Origin: Acidobacteriota bacterium
GTDB taxonomy: Bacteria; Acidobacteriota; Holophagae; Thermotomaculales; Thermotomaculaceae
Direction: 5' to 3'
Assembly (NCBI GenBank): GCA_003650445.1
Contig: QMQE01000176.1
Span: 1 to 5,111, forward strand
Length of the DNA stretch: 5,111 nt
A program made the position numbers and the translations under genes. Below, in pieces: positions 4,803 through 5,111 of the stretch. How positions within the stretch are numbered: the stretch's first letter is position 1; each line of letters opens with the position of its first letter. The notes beneath the pieces were generated by a model that saw nothing but the letters and a program-made list of their open reading frames with translations, ran no database searches and was not told the origin of the DNA.

Positions 4803-5111
4803 TCAGTCCTCGTCCACAACCTCAGCATCCACAACATTATCATCGCCGTTTTCTGCACCATTGCCTGTTGCCGCGTCCCCGGTGTCTGTCCCCGGGTTCG
4901 CCCCTGCTCCGGCATTTTCTCCACCGTATAGAATGCTGGAGATTTTATGCGATGCAGTGGTCAGGTTATTAATGGCGGTATTGATGGCTTCCGCATCCTC
5001 TCCTTCGATCGCTGTTTTCAATGCGGAAATGCCATTTTCCACGGCAGTTTTATCCTCAGCAGGAATTTTATCCTTGTTTTCGTTCAGGAGCTTTTCCATC
5101 TGGTACACAAA
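4803..5111 (-). CDS. dnaK: Chaperone protein DnaK (Hsp70), C-terminal part only
   Basis: Only the last 102 residues are inside the window; the gene continues past 5111 and its start is not seen. DnaK is the ATP-driven Hsp70 chaperone of the cytoplasm. The visible part is the end of the alpha-helical lid domain: VYQMEKLLNENKDKIP, then the PAEDK and TAIEGEDAEAINTAINNL helices and ASHKISSILY, closely matching the order of the E. coli lid. A Gly/Ala/Asn-rich disordered linker (GENAGAGANPGTDTGDAATG) follows. The terminus is VVDAEVVDED, the acidic DVVDAE-type tail shared by bacterial DnaK proteins. The stop at 4803-4805 is followed by dnaJ after 11 bases. ATPase and substrate-binding domains cannot be assessed. 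Confidence 0.94.
   Translation of the reverse strand, partial: FVYQMEKLLNENKDKIPAEDKTAVENGISALKTAIEGEDAEAINTAINNLTTASHKISSILYGGENAGAGANPGTDTGDAATGNGAENGDDNVVDAEVVDED

Noticed and set aside
4803..4840. Direct repeat TCCACAAC near the dnaK end
   Set aside because: It is explained by the repeated VVDAE/VVDE residues of the DnaK tail.

Overview
The window carries two convergent gene groups. The plus strand (about 1-2377) has a short non-coding leader, then purF (Fe-S type amidophosphoribosyltransferase, de novo purine synthesis) and a small PlsC-type lysophospholipid acyltransferase. The minus strand (5111 down to 2385) reads dnaK (C-terminal end only) > dnaJ > hspR-like MerR regulator > short RpoD-like sigma-70 factor. 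The two groups end tail to tail with only 7 bp between their stop codons (2378-2384).

The organism is a bacterium of middling GC (roughly half, by eye) that uses good Shine-Dalgarno sequences. A dnaK-dnaJ-hspR cluster without hrcA, the Fe-S form of PurF, and a compact sigma factor without a large region 1.1 do not fit Enterobacteria or a typical Bacillus. They would fit a deltaproteobacterial, Acidobacteriota/Aminicenantes or other candidate-phylum lineage. This placement is an inference from protein character and gene order, not from a marker gene.

Layout: 1-101 is purine-rich DNA with three CAAAG units at 8-bp spacing and possibly the tail of an unseen upstream gene. 102-126 is a hairpin followed by T5 that looks like an intrinsic terminator. 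127-235 holds a possible purF promoter, a small palindrome and the ribosome binding site. 236-1756 is purF and 1793-2377 the acyltransferase. On the minus strand, 3233-2385 is the sigma factor, 3639-3223 hspR, 4791-3676 dnaJ and 5111-4803 the dnaK tail.

The minus-strand genes form a proteostasis operon: the Hsp70 chaperone, its J-domain co-chaperone, a regulator of the kind that represses dnaK operons with DnaK as corepressor, and a sigma factor whose start codon lies inside the end of hspR (11-nt overlap). The operon promoter and any HspR operator would lie upstream of dnaK, outside the window. The plus-strand pair is probably a short co-transcribed unit; no functional link between purine synthesis and phospholipid acylation is evident.

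I see no mobile element, CRISPR array, tRNA or rRNA, and no clearly new multi-gene system. The most unusual signals are a perfect 13-bp inverted repeat that would fold the dnaJ mRNA into a GUAA-tetraloop hairpin exactly over the HPD codons (4670-4699), and the placement of an RpoD-like sigma gene, translationally overlapped, at the end of a dnaK-dnaJ-hspR operon.
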